DNA from: Telluria aromaticivorans
GTDB taxonomy: Bacteria > Pseudomonadota > Gammaproteobacteria > Burkholderiales > Burkholderiaceae_D
Direction: 5' to 3'
Assembly: GCF_013003915.1 (NCBI RefSeq)
Contig: NZ_JABAIV010000003.1
Location: 310,001-374,000, forward strand
Length of the DNA: 64,000 nt
Shown here: one piece after another, positions 17,572 to 26,323 of the stretch
Position numbering within the stretch: the stretch's first letter is position 1
How the letters are laid out: every line of letters starts with the position of its first letter
The notes under the pieces: generated by a model
Database searches by the model: none
Told to the model about the DNA's origin: nothing
Seen by the model: only the letters and a program-made list of their open reading frames with translations
Position numbers and translations under genes: made by a program

Positions 17572-19431
17572 TTACCTGGGGCGTTCCGCATCCTGGCCCG
17601 GGTAAAAGATTCCCGGATCCTTTCCTGCATGGAGCAACTCGACCAGGGCTGCACGGTGGCCCAGGACCGCGCACTGGTTGACCGAACCCTTGTCGGTGAC
17701 TTCGCCGCGCTCGGCCGAGGGCGGCTCGACCAGCAGGAATGCGCGTGCTACACGGCTTGCGCTGCCGCTGGCCTGGCCAAGGCCTTGGACCAGTCCATCG
17801 AAAAACCTGCGCACCGCCTTGTCCGCCAGCACCTCGGCCGCAGTCGCTGCAGGGCCCAATCCGGCAAGCGTGCGGCATTGCGCCAGGTTGGGGACGATCA
17901 GCAGGCCAATGTCGGAGCGATCATGACCGGTAATGACGGCATCCTGCACATACGGTGCGCCTTCTTGCACGACGCGGTTGCGCAAGGGCCCGACGCTGAC
18001 CCAGGTGCCGGTGACGAGCTTGAAATCTTCTGCCACGCGGCCATCGAATACGAAGCCAAGGCGCGGCTCCCCGGGGTCGAGCCACCTGACGGCGTCGCCC
18101 GAGCGGAAAAAACCTTCCTCGTCGAACATTGCGGCGGTCTCAAGCGGCGCCTTCCAGTAGCCGGGCGTAACACTGGGACCGCGATAGCGCAGTTCGAGCT
18201 TGTCGCCGCAAGGAACCAGCTTGACCTCCATGCCGGGCCCGGGAATACCCAGTTCGCCCGCCTGCGCGTCCTCGCTCATCGCGAACAGGGCGCAGGGCGA
18301 GGTCTCGGTCATGCCCAGCCCCGAGCTGATGCGGACCCGTTCGCCACAAGCAGATTCGGCGCCGGCGTGCAGCTGGTCCAGCACCGGCTGGGCCAGCGCG
18401 GCGCCGGCATAGAACTGCAGTTTCAGGCGGCTGTAGAAGGTGTCGCGCAGCGCGGGATCGTGCGCCAGCGCCTGCGCCAGGTCATCCCAGCCCTTGGGCA
18501 CGTTGAAGTAAATGGTCGGTGCAATCTCGCGCAGGTTGGCAAGCGTTTGTTCGAACAGTTGCGGGGTCGGCTTGCCGTCGTCGATGTACAGGGTGCCGCC
18601 GTTGAACAGCACCAGGTTGACGTTCTTGTTGCCGCCGAACGTGTGGTTCCATGGTAGCCAGTCGAGCAGCACCGGCGGCGCTTCCGCCAGGAAGGGCCAG
18701 GCCTGCAGCAGCAGCTGCATGTTGCTGCACAACATACGGTGGGTGTTCACCACCGCTTTCGGCAGCCCCGTCGAGCCGGAGGTGAACAAAAACTTGGCGA
18801 TGGTGTCGGGACCAACGGCCAGCATGGCCTCGTCCACTGCGCCGGTAGGCACCGTGCGTTCCAGCGCCGCAAAGAGCGTGGCCTCGCGCCCGGCCGGCCT
18901 CCCGCCGACGACCACGAATTCGACATCGGCGCCGCAGGTCGCCGCCACCGCGCGGCCAAAGGCTGCGCCATCGCTGGCAAACACCAGGCCGGGGTTCAGC
19001 AATTCAATGATGTGGCGTAGCTTGCCGAAGTCCTGCGACAGCGTCGAATAGGCAGGGGAAATCGGCGCATACGGCACGCCGACGTACTGGCAGGCCAGCG
19101 CCAGCATGGCGTGCTCGAGGTCGTTGCCGGACAGGATCACCACCGGGCGTCCGGACGACAGGCCGCGCTGCAGGAGCGCCTGGCCGATCGCCCGGGCCTG
19201 CTGCAGCGCCTCGGCATAGCTGATGTGGCGCCAGGCGCCGTCGGCGCCGCGGCGGGCGATGAAGCTGCGGCCTGGCGCTTCCTGCGCCCAGTGGCGCAGT
19301 CGGTCCGTCGTGCGCACCGCATAGCTGCCGAGCGGCGCGACGGCCGTCACATAGCTTGCGCCATCGGCCTGCCGGACCTGTACTGCGTCGTCGCCGAATG
19401 CCACCGGGCGGTAGCGCACGTTTGCGACCAT
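17572..19431 (-). CDS. Acyl-CoA ligase of feruloyl-CoA synthetase type
   Basis: About 619 residues, an AMP-forming acyl-CoA synthetase (ANL superfamily). The phosphate loop FTSGSTGLPKAVVNTH is intact, WLPWNHTFGGN and GLGMTETSP match motifs of the feruloyl-CoA synthase group, and SGDAVRWLDP carries the hinge Asp region. Members activate ferulate, coumarate or related aromatic acids with ATP and CoA. No enoyl-CoA hydratase or vanillin dehydrogenase gene is adjacent, so the substrate is uncertain. The start at 19431 has GGAG at good distance; ATGs at 19437 and 19449 are alternatives. Its stop lies close to the usp promoter region. Confidence 0.85.
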   Translation of the reverse strand: MVANVRYRPVAFGDDAVQVRQADGASYVTAVAPLGSYAVRTTDRLRHWAQEAPGRSFIARRGADGAWRHISYAEALQQARAIGQALLQRGLSSGRPVVILSGNDLEHAMLALACQYVGVPYAPISPAYSTLSQDFGKLRHIIELLNPGLVFASDGAAFGRAVAATCGADVEFVVVGGRPAGREATLFAALERTVPTGAVDEAMLAVGPDTIAKFLFTSGSTGLPKAVVNTHRMLCSNMQLLLQAWPFLAEAPPVLLDWLPWNHTFGGNKNVNLVLFNGGTLYIDDGKPTPQLFEQTLANLREIAPTIYFNVPKGWDDLAQALAHDPALRDTFYSRLKLQFYAGAALAQPVLDQLHAGAESACGERVRISSGLGMTETSPCALFAMSEDAQAGELGIPGPGMEVKLVPCGDKLELRYRGPSVTPGYWKAPLETAAMFDEEGFFRSGDAVRWLDPGEPRLGFVFDGRVAEDFKLVTGTWVSVGPLRNRVVQEGAPYVQDAVITGHDRSDIGLLIVPNLAQCRTLAGLGPAATAAEVLADKAVRRFFDGLVQGLGQASGSASRVARAFLLVEPPSAERGEVTDKGSVNQCAVLGHRAALVELLHAGKDPGIFYPGQDAERPR

Positions 19432-19629
19432 GCTCATGTCTCCGTTCATTCTTTCATCACGCCGCCAGCTTGCCACACTTACGACGGTTCCACCCCCGGT
19501 TCGCACTCAGTCGCCTGCGGTCGGCGGCCCGCGTGCGGGGGGCAGTAAACTACCGGGAACTATGGACCATGCCTGAGGTGTCAAACGGGCTTGATACTCA
19601 TCGCCCAGCCGCCCAGGGAAGGGTCCGCC

Positions 19630-21087
19630 ATGCCCGCCGTGCAGGAACATCGACACGCACCGGTTCCAGGTTCGCAGGACTGCCCTCGATGGCAGGGACT
19701 CGTGCGCACCTGCGCCGCGCTGCCGCTGTTGCTGTTGCTGCTGGCCGTACTCCTGCCGCGCCCCGCCTTCGGCGCCGCCAGGGTCGGCCTGCTGACGATC
19801 GACGGCGCGCTCGGCCCGGCCAACGCCGACCACATCGGGCGCAGCATCGAACGCTCGGCCGGGCAAGGGCAGCAATTGCTCATCCTTAAAATGGACACGC
19901 CTGGCGGACTCGACACCTCGATGCGCACGGTGATCAAGGCAATCCTGGCGTCGCCGGTGCCGGTCGCCGCCTATGTGGCGCCGGGCGGTGCACGCGCCGC
20001 CAGTGCCGGCACCTACCTGCTGTATGCGAGCCATATCGCCGCCATGGCGCCGGGCACGAACGTGGGCGCGGCCACGCCGGTTGAGATCGGGATCGGGCCC
20101 CAGCAGCCGGGCCCCGGCGGGCCGGTCCCGGGCGCCCCGCCGAAACAAGACGGGCCAGGCGAGGCCGGCGCCGGCAAGGCCGATACGCCGTCCGCCATGA
20201 AGGCCAAGCTCGTGAACGACGCCGCCGCCTACCTGCGTGGACTGGCGCAACTACGCGGCCGCAATGCCGACTGGGCCGAGCGCACGGTGCGCGAATCCGT
20301 CAGCCTGAGCGCCGACGAAGCCCTGCAACAAAATGTCATCGAATATGTCGCCGCCGACGTCCCCGCCCTGCTGGCCCAACTGGACGGACGCACGGTCGTG
20401 GTGTTGGGCCAGCAGCGGCGCCTGGCATTGAAGGGCGCCGTGCTGGTCGAGTTCCTGCCGGACTGGCGCACCGACGTGCTGGCGGCGATCACCAATCCCG
20501 GGGTCGCCCTGCTCCTGATGACCATCGGCATCTACGGGCTGGTGTTCGAATTCATGAGCCCGGGCGCGGTGGCCCCGGGCGTGATCGGCGCCATCTGCCT
20601 GCTGCTGGGGCTGTATGCCCTGCAGCTGCTGCCGGTGAATTACGTGGGCCTGGCCCTCATCGTGCTCGGGCTGGCCTTCATGATCGGCGAAGCCTATTTG
20701 CCCAGCTTCGGCATCCTCGGGCTGGGCGGGATCGCCGCCTTCGTTGCCGGCGCCCTCATGCTCATTGATACAGAGTTGCCCGGCTATGGCGTGCCGCCAG
20801 GCCTGGTCGGCACGCTCGCCGTGGCCAGCGCGCTGATCCTGTTCGGCACGGCGCGCCTGGCATTGCGAACGCGCCGGCGCCCGGTAACCAGCGGCGCGGC
20901 CAGCCTCATCGGGTCATTGTGCGCCGTCGAGAACGTCGCTGCCAGGAATGTCCGGGAAGGATGGGTCCGCATCGAAGGCGAGCTGTGGCGGGCCGTCAGC
21001 GTCGAGCCGCTGCATCCGTCCCAGACCGTGCGGGTCGTCGGCCGGGCCGGACTGACCCTGGAAGTCGTCCCCGTGGTTCAACCTTGA
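19630..21087 (+). CDS. NfeD-family membrane-bound ClpP-class serine protease
   Basis: A 485-residue long-form NfeD protein. The signal/anchor is [19 protein letters not shown] ClpP-class protease domain carries the nucleophile Ser in [10 protein letters not shown] and the general base Lys in MKAKLVNDA, as in the Ser-Lys dyad of Pyrococcus 1510-N. Four or five membrane helices (about 285-400) follow, then a C-terminal NfeD OB-fold domain. The substrate of the archaeal homologue is the C-terminus of its partner stomatin, and the partner is next door here. AGGGAAGGGTCC precedes the ATG. The stop is 11 nt before the slipin gene. Confidence 0.92.
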   Translation: MPAVQEHRHAPVPGSQDCPRWQGLVRTCAALPLLLLLLAVLLPRPAFGAARVGLLTIDGALGPANADHIGRSIERSAGQGQQLLILKMDTPGGLDTSMRTVIKAILASPVPVAAYVAPGGARAASAGTYLLYASHIAAMAPGTNVGAATPVEIGIGPQQPGPGGPVPGAPPKQDGPGEAGAGKADTPSAMKAKLVNDAAAYLRGLAQLRGRNADWAERTVRESVSLSADEALQQNVIEYVAADVPALLAQLDGRTVVVLGQQRRLALKGAVLVEFLPDWRTDVLAAITNPGVALLLMTIGIYGLVFEFMSPGAVAPGVIGAICLLLGLYALQLLPVNYVGLALIVLGLAFMIGEAYLPSFGILGLGGIAAFVAGALMLIDTELPGYGVPPGLVGTLAVASALILFGTARLALRTRRRPVTSGAASLIGSLCAVENVAARNVREGWVRIEGELWRAVSVEPLHPSQTVRVVGRAGLTLEVVPVVQP

Positions 21088-21098
21088 GGAGTGTGACG

Positions 21099-21869
21099 AT
21101 GTTTTCCGGTATCGGTATCGGCCTTGGCGGCCTGTTCTTCCTGCTGCTGGCGCTGCTCGCCTCGGCGATCCGGGTGCTGCGCGAATACGAACGCGGCGTC
21201 GTGTTCCAGCTGGGGCGCTTCTGGGGCGTGAAGGGGCCGGGGCTGGTGATCATCATCCCTGTGCTGCAGCAGATGGTGCGGGTCGACCTGCGCACCATCG
21301 TGCTCGACGTGCCCACCCAGGACGTGATCTCGCGCGACAACGTGTCGGTGAAGGTCAACGCGGTGCTGTATTTCCGGGTGGTCGACCCCGAGCGCGCCAT
21401 CATCCAGGTCGCCAACTTCATGGAAGCGACCAGCCAGCTGGCGCAGACCACCCTGCGCGCCGTGCTCGGCAAGCACGAACTCGACGAAATGCTGGCCGAA
21501 CGCGAGCGGCTGAACCTGGACATCCAGCAGGTGCTCGATGCCCAGACCGACGCCTGGGGCATCAAGGTGGCCAATGTCGAGATCAAGCATGTCGACCTCG
21601 ACGAGTCGATGATCCGCGCCATCGCCCGCCAGGCCGAGGCCGAGCGCGAACGGCGCGCCAAGGTGATCCATGCGGAGGGCGAGCTGCAGGCGTCGGAAAA
21701 GCTGCAGCAGGCCGCCTTCGTGCTGGCCCAGCAGCCGGGGGCGATGCAGCTGCGCTACATGCAGACGCTCGGTGCGATTGCGGGCGACAAGTCCTCGACG
21801 ATCGTGTTCCCGCTGCCGATCGAATTGCTTGACGTGGTGGCGGCGCAGGCGCGCAGCAAGTCCGGCTGA
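21099..21869 (+). CDS. Slipin (stomatin-like SPFH protein)
   Basis: A 256-residue SPFH-domain protein. One N-terminal membrane anchor ([19 protein letters not shown]) precedes the band-7 domain (about 25-190: [51 protein letters not shown]) and a coiled-coil region rich in Glu/Arg/Ala. Such proteins form membrane scaffolds. TTGAGGAG precedes the ATG, and the 11-nt spacing from the NfeD protease is the classic NfeD-stomatin operon. The pair probably maintains membrane quality under stress. Confidence 0.94.
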   Translation: MFSGIGIGLGGLFFLLLALLASAIRVLREYERGVVFQLGRFWGVKGPGLVIIIPVLQQMVRVDLRTIVLDVPTQDVISRDNVSVKVNAVLYFRVVDPERAIIQVANFMEATSQLAQTTLRAVLGKHELDEMLAERERLNLDIQQVLDAQTDAWGIKVANVEIKHVDLDESMIRAIARQAEAERERRAKVIHAEGELQASEKLQQAAFVLAQQPGAMQLRYMQTLGAIAGDKSSTIVFPLPIELLDVVAAQARSKSG

Positions 21870-21995
21870 TGCGGGATCCGGCGACGTGAATGCAGAATCC
21901 TGGTGGCCGCGCTTGCACGCGGGCGCCGCAAGGCCCCCGGCGCCGGTAAGTCCGCGGGCATTGGCTCCATTACTACCAAGATATTTGTTTGACAT

Positions 21996-22009
21996 TTGAT
22001 CTGCGTCAT
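21996..22009 (+). promoter_or_regulatory. FNR-like box upstream of usp-phaC
   Basis: TTGATCTGCGTCAT has the strong TTGAT half-site and a weaker second half (GTCAT against ATCAA or the GTCAA seen in ANR sites). Its centre is about 98 nt from the usp start at 22101, close to the distance seen for the site at 17505. Confidence 0.5.
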
Positions 22010-22100
22010 TCGCGCGCCTGACATGGGCCCGGCCCCGGCGTAAAGTTGGCAGGACGGCCCCCCTGCCCACCCGAGCGAACTACGAACGAAAGGACCAGCC

Positions 22101-22925
22101 ATGTACAAGACGATCGTCGTGCATGTCGATGACAGCCCGTCAATGGACACCCGGCTGCAGGCCGCCGCCTGGCTGGCCAACGCGCACGAGGCGCACCTGG
22201 TGGGCAGCGCCGCCACCGGCCTGTCATGGCCGGCCTTCGTCCTGCTGGCCGGTTCGATGCGGCTAGCGCCGCGCGAAGACTTCGATGCCATGCGCAAGGC
22301 CGCGCACACCAGCCTGCAGGGGTTTGCCACGCAGGCGCGCAGGCTGGGCGTTCAATCCCACGAAGAGCGCATGATCGAGGACGAGCAGCGCCTGGCGCTG
22401 CTGCTGCAGTCACGCTACGCCGACCTGGTCGTGCTCAGCCAGGACGCGGGCGAGTCCGCCACGTCGCGCGGGCTGCCGCAATACCTCGTCCTGCACGGCC
22501 CCAGGCCCGTGCTGGTGGTGCCGCCCGCCTACGACGGCGCAACCATTGCCGACAGTGTCGTCGTCGGCTGGGACGGCAGCGTGCCGGCGATCCGCGCGAT
22601 CCAGGCCGCCCTCCCCATACTGGTGCGCGCCAGCACGGTGATCCTGGCGCTGGTTAATTCCGACCGCGAATCAGGCCTCCACGGCGACGAGCCCGGCGCC
22701 GACATGGCGCTGTTCCTGGCCCGGCACGGCGTCCGCGTCGACGTCGTCAACGAGCGCACGCAAGCCGCGGCGGGCGACGCCCTGCTGGACATCGCTCGCG
22801 CCGGTGGCGCCGGGCTGCTGGTCGCCGGAGCGTTCGGCCACAGCCGCTACCGCGAGATCCTGCTGGGCGGCGTCACCCGGGTGCTGCTCGAGCGTGCGCC
22901 GATGCCGGTGCTGCTGGCGCACTGA
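22101..22925 (+). CDS. Tandem-domain universal stress protein
   Basis: A 274-residue protein with two Usp folds (about 1-140 and 150-274). The second keeps a nucleotide-loop-like GAFGHSRYREILLGGVTR; the first is degenerate (VVLSQDAGES..). Such tandem proteins (UspE-like) act as pseudo-dimers. AAAGGACCAGCC lies before the ATG. It ends 19 nt before the PHA synthase gene and probably shares its transcript, under an FNR-like box, which ties PHB storage to the stress response. Confidence 0.9.
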   Translation: MYKTIVVHVDDSPSMDTRLQAAAWLANAHEAHLVGSAATGLSWPAFVLLAGSMRLAPREDFDAMRKAAHTSLQGFATQARRLGVQSHEERMIEDEQRLALLLQSRYADLVVLSQDAGESATSRGLPQYLVLHGPRPVLVVPPAYDGATIADSVVVGWDGSVPAIRAIQAALPILVRASTVILALVNSDRESGLHGDEPGADMALFLARHGVRVDVVNERTQAAAGDALLDIARAGGAGLLVAGAFGHSRYREILLGGVTRVLLERAPMPVLLAH

Positions 22926-22944
22926 TGCCATGCCTGGAGCAGCG

Positions 22945-24723
22945 ATGAACCAGCCCGGATTCCCGCCCCATGGCGTGCACGAGCGCGATGCCAGCGCCTG
23001 GCAGGGCACGCACCATGATTACCCTGAATCCGACGTCGGCCATGCCGCGATCGACCTTCCCCTGCACGCCTGGCTGGGCCGCTTCAGCGGCAATGTGTCG
23101 CCGGCCGCGCTGGCCATGGCCTGGTTCGACTGGAGCAGCCACCTTCTGTTGTCGCCCGACAAGCAGGCCGAACTGGCGATCCACGCGGCCTCGGCGTCGC
23201 TGCGCTGGCTCCGGTATTGCGCCGGCGCCGCTGCGCCCAGCCTGGCCGAACCGGTGACGCCGCTGGCGCAGGACAAGCGCTTCGCCGAGCCCGACTGGCA
23301 CCGCTGGCCCTACAACGTGCTGAGCCAGGGCTTCCTGCTGCAGCAGCAATGGTGGCACCGCGCTACCCATAGCGTGCGCGGTATGTCGCGCCATCACGCC
23401 GATGTCGCCACCTTCGTCGCGCGCCAGCTGCTCGACTGCGTCGCACCGTCGAACTTCGTCGCAACCAACCCGGTGGTGTTGCGCACCACCTGCGAGCGCG
23501 GCGGCATGAACCTGGTGGCAGGCGCCCTGCGCGCCGCCGGCGACACCTGGCGCAGCGCGAACGGCGAAACCGAACTGCCCAGCTTCCAGCCCGGCCGCGA
23601 CGTGGCGTGCACGCCTGGCAAGGTGGTACTGCGCAACCGCCTGGCCGAGCTGCTGCGCTACGACCCGGTCACGCCCGAGGTGCACGCGGCGCCGCTGCTG
23701 ATCGTACCTGCATGGATCATGAAGTACTACATCCTCGACCTGTCGCCCCAGAATTCGCTGGTGCGCTACCTGGTCGCCCATGGGCACACCGTCTACGTCG
23801 TTTCGTGGAAGAACCCCGATGCAGGCGACCGCGACCTTGGCCTGGACGACTACCGCCGGCTCGGCATCATGGACGCGCTCGACGCGATCGTGCGCGACAC
23901 CGGCGCGTCCCAGGTCAATGCCTGCGGTTATTGCCTGGGGGGCAGCCTGCTGGCGATCGCCGCCGCCGCCATGGCGCGCGACCACGACCGGCGCCTAGCC
24001 AGCCTGAGCCTGCTGGCGGCCCAGGTCGACTTCACCGAACCGGGCGAGCTGTCGCTGTTCATCGACGACAGCGAAGTCAGCTTCCTGGAAGCGTCGATGT
24101 GGAGCCAGGGCTACCTCGACACCCGCCAGATGGCCGGCGCCTTCCAGCTGCTGCGCTCGAACGACCTGATCTGGTCGCGGCGGCTGCGCCACTACCTGCT
24201 CGACGTGCCGGACCGGCATACCGACCTGATGTCCTGGAACGCCGATGCCACCCGCATGCCCTACCGGATGCATTCCGAATACCTGCGGCGCCTGTTCCTC
24301 AACAACGACCTCGCCAGCGCCCGTTACCAGGTCGACGGCAAGCCGGTCGCGCTGACCGACATCGAGGTGCCGATCTTCGCGGTCGGCACGCGCACCGACC
24401 ATGTCGCACCGTGGCGCTCGGTCTACAAGATCGGCCTGCTGACGGATTCCGAAGTCAGCTTCCTGCTGACCTCGGGCGGGCACAATGCCGGCGTGGTCGC
24501 GCCACCCGGCGATGCCGGTCGCAGCTACCAACTGGCCACCGCAGCGGCGGATGACCCGTATATGGATCCGGAGCGCTGGCTACAGGATGCGCCGCAGTTC
24601 CAGGGCAGCTGGTGGCCGGCCTGGGAGGCATGGCTGGCGGCGCGCGCCGGCCCACCCGCCCGGCCGCCGCAGGGTGGGCCCGACCTGGGCCCGGCGCCAG
24701 GGCAATACGTGCTCGCGCCCTGA
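22945..24723 (+). CDS. phaC: Class I poly(3-hydroxyalkanoate) synthase
   Basis: A 592-residue synthase, the usual class I size. The lipase-like box is GYCLGGSL with the nucleophile Cys near 330; Asp near 485 (TRTDHVAPW) and His near 513 (GGHNAGV) complete the triad. The N-terminal domain has the FNFFHW-like region PYNVLSQGFLL. The enzyme polymerises 3-hydroxyacyl-CoA into PHA on granules. The ATG at 22945 has GGAG seven bases before it; the ATG at 22930 is less likely. It follows a tandem usp gene by 19 nt and converges with phaB; phaA is not present, so this may be a second, stress-linked phaC. Confidence 0.93.
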   Translation: MNQPGFPPHGVHERDASAWQGTHHDYPESDVGHAAIDLPLHAWLGRFSGNVSPAALAMAWFDWSSHLLLSPDKQAELAIHAASASLRWLRYCAGAAAPSLAEPVTPLAQDKRFAEPDWHRWPYNVLSQGFLLQQQWWHRATHSVRGMSRHHADVATFVARQLLDCVAPSNFVATNPVVLRTTCERGGMNLVAGALRAAGDTWRSANGETELPSFQPGRDVACTPGKVVLRNRLAELLRYDPVTPEVHAAPLLIVPAWIMKYYILDLSPQNSLVRYLVAHGHTVYVVSWKNPDAGDRDLGLDDYRRLGIMDALDAIVRDTGASQVNACGYCLGGSLLAIAAAAMARDHDRRLASLSLLAAQVDFTEPGELSLFIDDSEVSFLEASMWSQGYLDTRQMAGAFQLLRSNDLIWSRRLRHYLLDVPDRHTDLMSWNADATRMPYRMHSEYLRRLFLNNDLASARYQVDGKPVALTDIEVPIFAVGTRTDHVAPWRSVYKIGLLTDSEVSFLLTSGGHNAGVVAPPGDAGRSYQLATAAADDPYMDPERWLQDAPQFQGSWWPAWEAWLAARAGPPARPPQGGPDLGPAPGQYVLAP

Positions 24724-24725
24724 AA

Positions 24726-24838
24726 GCTTGTGAAAAATTCCTCCATGGCTGCGTTGCCTCGTTTCGCCGTACTAGCGCACTGTCTTCGACTCAGCGGCGG
24801 ATTGCCGCCCCACTTGCCCTGGAGGTTTTTTCGCAAGC
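24726..24838. repeat. Palindromic intergenic repeat, family 2 copy 1
   Basis: Terminal arms (GCTTGTGAAAAATTCCTCC at the left, GGAGGTTTTTTCGCAAGC at the right) are near-perfect inverted repeats, so transcripts from either side would form a long hairpin. The core GGCTGCGTTGCCTCGTTTCG then CCGTACTAGCGCACTG and TCTTCGAC is shared with the copy at 45356-45474. It fills the gap between the convergent phaC and phaB genes and may work as a two-way terminator. Confidence 0.75.
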
Positions 24839-24889
24839 CCTGAGGCCGGGGCGTCCTCGCGCCTGGCCCTGCCGTGAAGCCGGATGTCC

Positions 24890-25612
24890 TCAGCCCAGGT
24901 ACTGGCCGCCGTTCACGTCGAAAGTCGCGCCGGTAACGAATGCGCTGCCTTCTGAAGCCAGGAAGGCCACCATCCGGCCGATATCCTCCGGGGTGCCAAG
25001 GCGGCCGACCGGTATGGTGGCGAGGATCCCCTGCAAGACCTCGGGCGGCACCGCCGCCATCATCGCCGTATCGCAATAACCCGGCGCCACTGCGTTGACG
25101 GTGATGCCGTGTCCGGCGTTTTCCAGCGCCAGCGCCTTGGTGAAGCCGAGCATGCCGGCTTTCGCGGCAGCATAATTGGCTTGCCCTGCCTGCCCCTTGC
25201 GGCCATTGACCGAGCTGATGTTGACGATGCGTCCGTAATGGCGCGCGCGCATGCCGCCGATGACCTGGCGCGTCACGTTGAACACCGAGCCGAGATTGGT
25301 GTGTATCACCTGCCACCATTGTTCCGGGCTCATCTTGTGGAACATGGCATCCGCCGTGATGCCGGCGTTGTTGACGAGGATGTCGGCCGGACCGAGCAGC
25401 TCCTCGACCCGGGCCACGCCATCGCGGCAGGCGTCGAGGTCGGCCACGTCCCAGCGCAGGGCCAGGATGCCGGTGTCGTCCTGCATGCGGCGCGCCACCG
25501 CATCGTCGCTGTGATAAGTGGCGACGACCCGGCAGCCGGCGTCGCGCAGGGCGATGGCGATTGCCCTGCCCAGCCCGCGCGTGCCCCCAGTGACCAATGC
25601 GATCTTGTCCAT
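24890..25612 (-). CDS. phaB: Acetoacetyl-CoA reductase / beta-ketoacyl SDR
   Basis: A 240-residue classical SDR. TGGTRGLGRA is the cofactor loop, NNAGIT the core motif, and SSVNGRKGQAGQANYAAAK provides Ser, Tyr and Lys. The GQAGQANYAAAKAGMLGFTKALA block is typical of PhaB, which reduces acetoacetyl-CoA to (R)-3-hydroxybutyryl-CoA with NADPH. The neighbouring phaC supports this reading over FabG. CGAGGAGATGAC precedes the ATG. It converges with phaC across the family 2 repeat. Confidence 0.9.
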   Translation of the reverse strand: MDKIALVTGGTRGLGRAIAIALRDAGCRVVATYHSDDAVARRMQDDTGILALRWDVADLDACRDGVARVEELLGPADILVNNAGITADAMFHKMSPEQWWQVIHTNLGSVFNVTRQVIGGMRARHYGRIVNISSVNGRKGQAGQANYAAAKAGMLGFTKALALENAGHGITVNAVAPGYCDTAMMAAVPPEVLQGILATIPVGRLGTPEDIGRMVAFLASEGSAFVTGATFDVNGGQYLG

Positions 25613-25772
25613 GTCATCTCCTCGGTAGTGTCGGTGGCGAACAGGCGGCGGCCAGCAGGGCCGCCAGCGCCAGCCCGGGTGAGCACTTATGAACCGGTCT
25701 CATGGCAGCTGGGCGGCGCCGGCATGGCCGCAGGCTTGCCGCGTTCATGCAAGGGAAAGTCGTGCCCACCGG

Positions 25773-26211
25773 TTAATGCCGGTCAGTTAAGAGCCGCCGG
25801 TGACTCGTAGGGTGGGCAATTCGTAAATCAGGGCATTGGCCTAATGCCGATCAACTAAGCGCCGCCGGTATCTCGTAGGGTGGGCAATTCGTAATTCAGG
25901 GCATTGCCCTGAATTACCTTGCCCACGCGTTCAAACTACGGTGCTGCAGCCCGTGCGCCGGCTCGTATTGCAACTATCACCGCGTGGGGTAACCGGGGCC
26001 AGTGGCCCGGGTTACAAGCCGCCCACCCTACGGTTCTCACCAATTGACTGGCATTAGGGCATTGGCCTGATTTACCTTGCCCACGCGTTCAAACCACCAT
26101 ACTGCAGCCCGTGCGGTTGTTCACATCGCAACTATCACCGCGTGGGCGTAGTTCAGTCCACTGGACTGAACTACGCCCACCCTGCGTTTCTCACTAATTG
26201 ACTGGCATTGC
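25773..26211. mobile_element. MITE-like element, outer copy, split by a nested copy
   Basis: The ends are TTAATGCCGGTCA and TGACTGGCATTGC. It is flanked by 9-bp direct repeats GCCCACCGG at 25764-25772 and 26212-26220. Without the nested insertion and its duplication it would be 213 bp. Inner ends CGTAGGGTGGGC (from 25806) and GCCCACCCTGCG (to 26186) are inverted repeats. No ORF is present. It occupies most of the 711-bp gene-free interval between phaB and the phosphofructokinase gene. Confidence 0.85.
25841..26057. mobile_element. MITE-like element, inner copy inserted into the outer one
   Basis: A 217-bp copy with ends CTAATGCCGATCA and TGACTGGCATTAG. It sits in the middle of the GTAAATCAGG..CCTGATTTAC palindrome of the outer copy and is flanked by the direct repeats GGCATTGGC (25832-25840 and 26058-26066). 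The uninterrupted form of the target is visible in the copies at 5771 and 7015. It differs from the 5771 copy at only scattered positions. Confidence 0.88.
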
Positions 26212-26323
26212 GCCCACCGGTAGCATTGTTCACATTCGGCTCCCGCCTGTATCAGCGGATCAGGCCAGCATAGGCGTCGCGCAGGTCGGGCGTCTGATCC
26301 AGCTTAATGCCGCGAACGGAACT

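Noticed and set aside
19591..19604. TTGATACTCATCGC as an FNR box for the NfeD operon
   Set aside because: Two mismatches in the second half and it ends only 25 nt before the start codon, too close for activation.
25773..26211. Possible CRISPR-like array
   Set aside because: Repeated segments are not regularly spaced, have no unique spacers of constant length and no cas genes; the pattern is a nested mobile element.
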